From NCBI GenBank assembly GCA_029940715.1, contig JAPYTU010000069.1:1-7777 (forward strand): 7,777 nt of DNA, in the 5' to 3' direction. This DNA comes from Cytophagales bacterium (GTDB lineage: Bacteria > Bacteroidota > Bacteroidia > Cytophagales > MED-G16). The notes under the pieces were generated by a model that did not search any database, was not told where the DNA came from, and worked only from the letters and a program-made list of their open reading frames with translations. The position numbers were made by a program, and so were the translations under genes. Shown here piece by piece: positions 5,471-7,777 of the stretch (the stretch's first letter is position 1; every line of letters begins with the position of its first letter).

Positions 5471-6660
5471 ATTGCTAATAGATAATTATATAATATTTTG
5501 GATTCCTGTAATATTTTTTGCAACGTATCTAAAAAGAATTGGATTTCCGTTAAAGATAATTCGCCAATATTTCCCACCTGAAAAATTTTATCTTTGAATT
5601 CTCCCTTTCCTTCATAAATAATAATTTGCTTGTCTCGTAATTTTTTTCGTAAAACACTAACTTTAATATATTCAGGGGTATATACAGTTGTCAAAACAGA
5701 GCACATGTTATTTCCATCAATCAAAAATTTCAAACCCATTTCCTTCATCCCCAATCGTAAAATATTTGCTCGGTTCAAAATATCTCGATGACGATTAGAG
5801 ACTCCTTCTTGTAGTATGTTTTCAAGAGCTTGTTCCAACGCAAAAAATAAAGGAACTGCCGGCGTATTCGGAGTTTGTGAAATGGTATGTGTAAAATGAT
5901 AAAATTTATATAAACTTAAATACGTAGTTTTGGCTTGTATATCTTTCAATTTTTCAAATTCCTGTTTTTTACCTACTACAAAAGATAATCCTGGATAAGA
6001 AGAAATTGCTTTTGAGCTTGAACTTGAACAAAACGATATGTTACATTTTTCCAAATCAATAGGTTCTGCTCCCGCACTACTAACACAATCCACAATAAAT
6101 AAGGTGTTATAGGCTTTTGATAACATACCTACTTCCTCTATTGAATTGAGTAAGCCTGAACTTGTTTCATGGTGCACCATGGCAATGATATCAATTTTAT
6201 TCTTTTTGATAAAAGTTTCGACTTTCTCCAAATCAATTTTTTTTCCCCAACCAAATTTCAACACAAAAGTATTTTTATTATGAACCTCCGAAATATGAAA
6301 TAACCTTTCCCCAAATTCTCCATTAGAGATGATTAATATATTTTTGTTTCCCACAGTGGAAGAAAGCATTGACTCATTTGCTGCTGTCCCCGAGCCGGTT
6401 ATAACAACAGCCCTGTAATTGCTTGTATTCTTTATTTCAAAGAGTTGCAATAATTTTTTCTCAATACTTTGCAATAAAACATCAAAATCCTGTTCTCGAT
6501 GACAAATATCTTCTTTGCAAATTGCCATACGAACATTTTCTTCAACATTTACTGGGCCAGGAGTAAAAAGTAAATATTTTTTAGACTTTGTACGGTTTAA
6601 TATGGAAGTTCCTGATAAATTATCAAGACCTATTTCCAATCTTTTTGCAATCTTCACCAT
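5467..6660 (-). CDS. PhnW-like class V aminotransferase, 397 aa
   Basis: A PLP-dependent fold type I enzyme nearest in motif pattern to 2-aminoethylphosphonate-pyruvate aminotransferase (PhnW). Seen: TPGP (33-36), GSGTAANE (89-96), SNGEFGER (112-119), MVHHETSSG (161-169), the PLP-ring Asp in IVD (D191), and SSSSSK with K217 as the probable Schiff-base lysine followed by SYPG. Near the C-terminus FQVGNIGE (360-367) aligns with FRIGNIGE of PhnW, so the Arg that in this superfamily binds the substrate carboxylate is Gln361 here. About 30 extra N-terminal residues precede the usual start of the fold. The ATG at 6660 has no Shine-Dalgarno sequence, normal for the phylum. First gene of the operon; it would supply an amine-bearing head group such as 2-aminoethylphosphonate or an amino alcohol. 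Exact substrate uncertain. Confidence 0.85.
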   Translation of the reverse strand: MVKIAKRLEIGLDNLSGTSILNRTKSKKYLLFTPGPVNVEENVRMAICKEDICHREQDFDVLLQSIEKKLLQLFEIKNTSNYRAVVITGSGTAANESMLSSTVGNKNILIISNGEFGERLFHISEVHNKNTFVLKFGWGKKIDLEKVETFIKKNKIDIIAMVHHETSSGLLNSIEEVGMLSKAYNTLFIVDCVSSAGAEPIDLEKCNISFCSSSSSKAISSYPGLSFVVGKKQEFEKLKDIQAKTTYLSLYKFYHFTHTISQTPNTPAVPLFFALEQALENILQEGVSNRHRDILNRANILRLGMKEMGLKFLIDGNNMCSVLTTVYTPEYIKVSVLRKKLRDKQIIIYEGKGEFKDKIFQVGNIGELSLTEIQFFLDTLQKILQESKILYNYLLAM

Positions 6661-6703
6661 ATCAAAAAAATATTAAAGTTGTTTAGGCTACTTCTGGGCT
6701 AAG

Positions 6704-6856
6704 TTATAATGACTTTCTTTCTGTTTTATTTAAGCATTGTGGTATAAATGTCTAATTCGGAAGATAAGTGCCTGAGTAGCATTTCTTTTTCTTCTCTTTT
6801 AGACCTAATTAAGTCTCCGAATTTATTTATTGCTTGCTTATTTGTTTGAAATTCAT
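6704..6856 (-). pseudogene. Relic of an XRE-type HTH regulator
   Basis: The minus strand reads INKFGDLIRSKREEKEMLLR then HLSSELDIYTTMLK-stop (stop at 6726-6728). This strongly resembles the N-terminal helix-turn-helix of Bacteroidota XRE regulators (FG.LIR..REEKG.LLR..A..LDID...LSKIERGER). After MLK the resemblance continues in the next frame as NKTERKSL-stop, so there is a frameshift, and the rest of the gene is missing. The ATG at 6856 is also out of frame with the HTH. Such regulators often control adjacent modification or mobile-element genes; none is seen here. It lies directly upstream of the aminotransferase on the same strand, so its old promoter may now serve the operon. Confidence 0.6.
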
Positions 6857-6860
6857 TTAG

Positions 6861-6868
6861 CAAATATA
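6861..6868 (-). promoter_or_regulatory. -7 promoter element upstream of XRE relic and operon
   Basis: The minus strand reads TATATTTG, a perfect match to the Bacteroidota -7 consensus TAnnTTTG. No well-spaced TTG -33 element was found. With only the decayed XRE relic between it and the aminotransferase start at 6660, it is the best candidate for the operon promoter, leaving a leader of about 195 nt. Confidence 0.45.
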
Positions 6869-6880
6869 AACAAATATCAT

Positions 6881-6953
6881 ATTAAAAAATTGATATTTAA
6901 AACAACTTTTTTGGTATTCTAATTAAAAGGCTCAACATTTTTTTGAAATTTCT
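6881..6953. repeat. Repeat B, right copy (73 bp)
   Basis: The second copy of the repeat at 3180-3252, with three substitutions and no indels. It contains the same minus-strand hairpin and T-tract (about 6884-6912), here lying downstream of the broken gene at 6979-7484. This suggests that B is the 3' untranslated end shared by minus-strand units. Confidence 0.85.
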
Positions 6954-6957
6954 ATTT

Positions 6958-6985
6958 ACTGTCAAAAAACTGTCAGAATTATTTA
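6958..6985. repeat. Repeat C, right copy (28 bp)
   Basis: It matches 2995-3022 with two mismatches and spans the stop codon and last codons of the broken minus-strand gene. Confidence 0.55.
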
Positions 6986-7484
6986 CATTCTAACTTTTTA
7001 AATTCTTTTAAATTCATCAATTCAAATTCTGATCCTTCATCGAATAACTCAAGAGAATTATTAGCATTTCCAAATTGGATTACAATTTTATTATTTGATG
7101 TTTTTGTCGCAATCCAAGTCTGACCATAATACCATCAAGTTTAAATTGTGTAGTATTATCAATAATAGTATCTGTATACCACATTTGGTACAAGCCGAAG
7201 GATGGTGAGGATACACTCGATAATAAAAAAACAGCCTTTTTCTTCAATATCGTCATTATGCTTTTCATAATATATCCATCCCTCATATTGTTTCCCACGA
7301 CCATCAATAGCTGTATCTTCTTCGAGAAGAAAAGATAAGTCAAACTCAACATACCTTTTACCTTCAGGTGTATCTTTATGATAAACCTTGCCTTTTAAAA
7401 ATTCTAATAAATTTTGTTCAATAACATCTTCCTCTTCAGAGGATAACAAAAATAAAACCGAAAAAAAATAAGAATATTCTTCAT
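6979..7484 (-). pseudogene. Broken secreted-protein gene with three frame changes
   Basis: Pieced together, the product is a protein of about 165 residues: signal peptide MKNILIFFSVLFLLSS, an acidic segment EEEDVIEQ, a middle with GKQYEGWIYYEK, then FGLYQMWYTDTIID, then YGQTWIATKTSNN, ending KEFKKLECK. The ATG at 7484 is out of frame with the body because the A-run at 7461-7468 has eight bases where nine would keep the frame. A second shift lies near the A7 run at about 7228-7234 (six would restore the frame) and a third near 7125-7135. Each frame has stops where the others are open. The alternating Tyr/Trp/Ile pattern suggests a beta-rich fold. No family recognised. Repeat A lies upstream of it and repeat B downstream. 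Confidence 0.6.
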
Positions 7485-7544
7485 CTTTTAAAGGTACTAA
7501 TTATTTGAAATTATCTCAAAAAAGATTGATTAATCAATAAATAT

Positions 7545-7601
7545 TAACCCCACTCCCCTTTTGAATTTAAGATATAGATAATCATAGTGTTATACCCCAT
7601 T
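7545..7601. repeat. Repeat A, right copy (57 bp)
   Basis: It matches 3105-3161 with one mismatch. The alignment continues without gaps but weakly to about 7655, reaching the likely promoter of the next gene. Confidence 0.8.
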
Positions 7602-7650
7602 ATACAAAGACCACCCCCAAATAGAAAACTGATATTATATAGACTTTTTA

Positions 7651-7658
7651 TACATTTA
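7651..7658 (+). promoter_or_regulatory. Probable -7 element for the last gene
   Basis: TACATTTA matches TAnnTTTG at all but the last base and lies 22 nt before the ATG at 7681. No clear -33 TTG was found at the usual distance. Confidence 0.3.
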
Positions 7659-7680
7659 CAGAACCATAAAATAGAAATCG

Positions 7681-7777
7681 ATGAAATATCTATTATTTTC
7701 CCTTATTTCACTGCTAAGCCTAAACTTATTTAGTCAGTCGAATCTCATTATTAGCAAGTCTTTAAAGAACGATACAT
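7681..7777 (+). CDS. Secreted protein, 5' part only
   Basis: The first 32 codons are present and the gene runs off the window. Residues 1-19 are a Sec signal peptide (MKYLL, a Leu/Ser-rich core, cut after NLFSQ), followed by SNLIISKSLKND. Nothing can be said of its function. It follows repeat A and diverges from the broken gene at 6979-7484. Confidence 0.7.
   Translation, partial: MKYLLFSLISLLSLNLFSQSNLIISKSLKNDT

Noticed and set aside
7080..7352. Independent 90-aa gene on the minus strand
   Set aside because: Its first half overlaps the better coding frame of the broken gene, and only its second half (from about FGLYQMW) makes sense, as the middle of that gene.
3105..7601. Insertion sequence or composite transposon ends
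   Set aside because: Repeats A, B and C are direct rather than inverted, no transposase is encoded between them, and no target-site duplication is visible.

Overview
The window looks like an accessory (variable) segment of a Bacteroidota chromosome, most likely of the class Flavobacteriia. The DNA is very AT-rich. Starts lack clear Shine-Dalgarno sites. Short secreted proteins carry signal peptides ending in FAQ or FSQ, and promoter-like elements resemble the Bacteroidota TTG / TAnnTTTG pair. No rRNA, tRNA, CRISPR array or transposase was seen.

Left part (1-3240): small unrelated genes separated by copies of one family of intergenic repeat. The genes are a 55-aa one-TM protein (151-318), a minus-strand 244-aa secreted protein (373-1107), a CPBP/CAAX-type membrane protease with foreign-looking composition (1282-2043), a 158-aa secreted protein (2119-2595), a decayed gene (2647-2749) and a 45-aa lysine/asparagine-rich protein (2763-2900). 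Three plus-strand genes are preceded by a copy of the repeat carrying a promoter-like TTG-N19-TAGnTTG, which ends 4-5 nt before the ATG. The promoter therefore seems to be part of the repeat and would give nearly leaderless mRNAs. Some copies also carry the last codons of a lost gene (reading ..LIS[K/E]D-stop or ..AL[DG]L[KN]-stop), so the array looks like a mosaic made by recombination between gene tails and leaders. The stretch 2901-3241 contains only such relics and direct repeats.

Centre (3242-6660): a compact four-gene minus-strand operon. In transcription order it encodes a PhnW-like class V aminotransferase, a CDP-alcohol phosphatidyltransferase, a uridine-kinase-like P-loop kinase and a LicC/PntC-like cytidylyltransferase. 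Together they fit making an amino head group, activating it with CTP and attaching it to a membrane lipid or related acceptor. This could be a 2-aminoethylphosphonate (phosphonolipid) route, but no PEP mutase or decarboxylase is in the window. It could instead be a Kennedy-like route in which the kinase makes a phospho-alcohol. The aminotransferase has Gln where PhnW-type enzymes have the carboxylate-binding Arg, so its substrate may be unusual.

The operon is bracketed by a 73-bp direct repeat (3180-3252 and 6881-6953, three mismatches) that carries a minus-strand terminator. A second 57-bp repeat pair (3105-3161 and 7545-7601, one mismatch) lies further out. Upstream of the operon (6661-6978) is a frameshifted relic of an XRE-type regulator with a good -7 element.

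Right part (6979-7777): a broken secreted-protein gene with three frame changes (6979-7484, minus strand), the outer repeat, and the start of another secreted protein running off the window (7681-7777).
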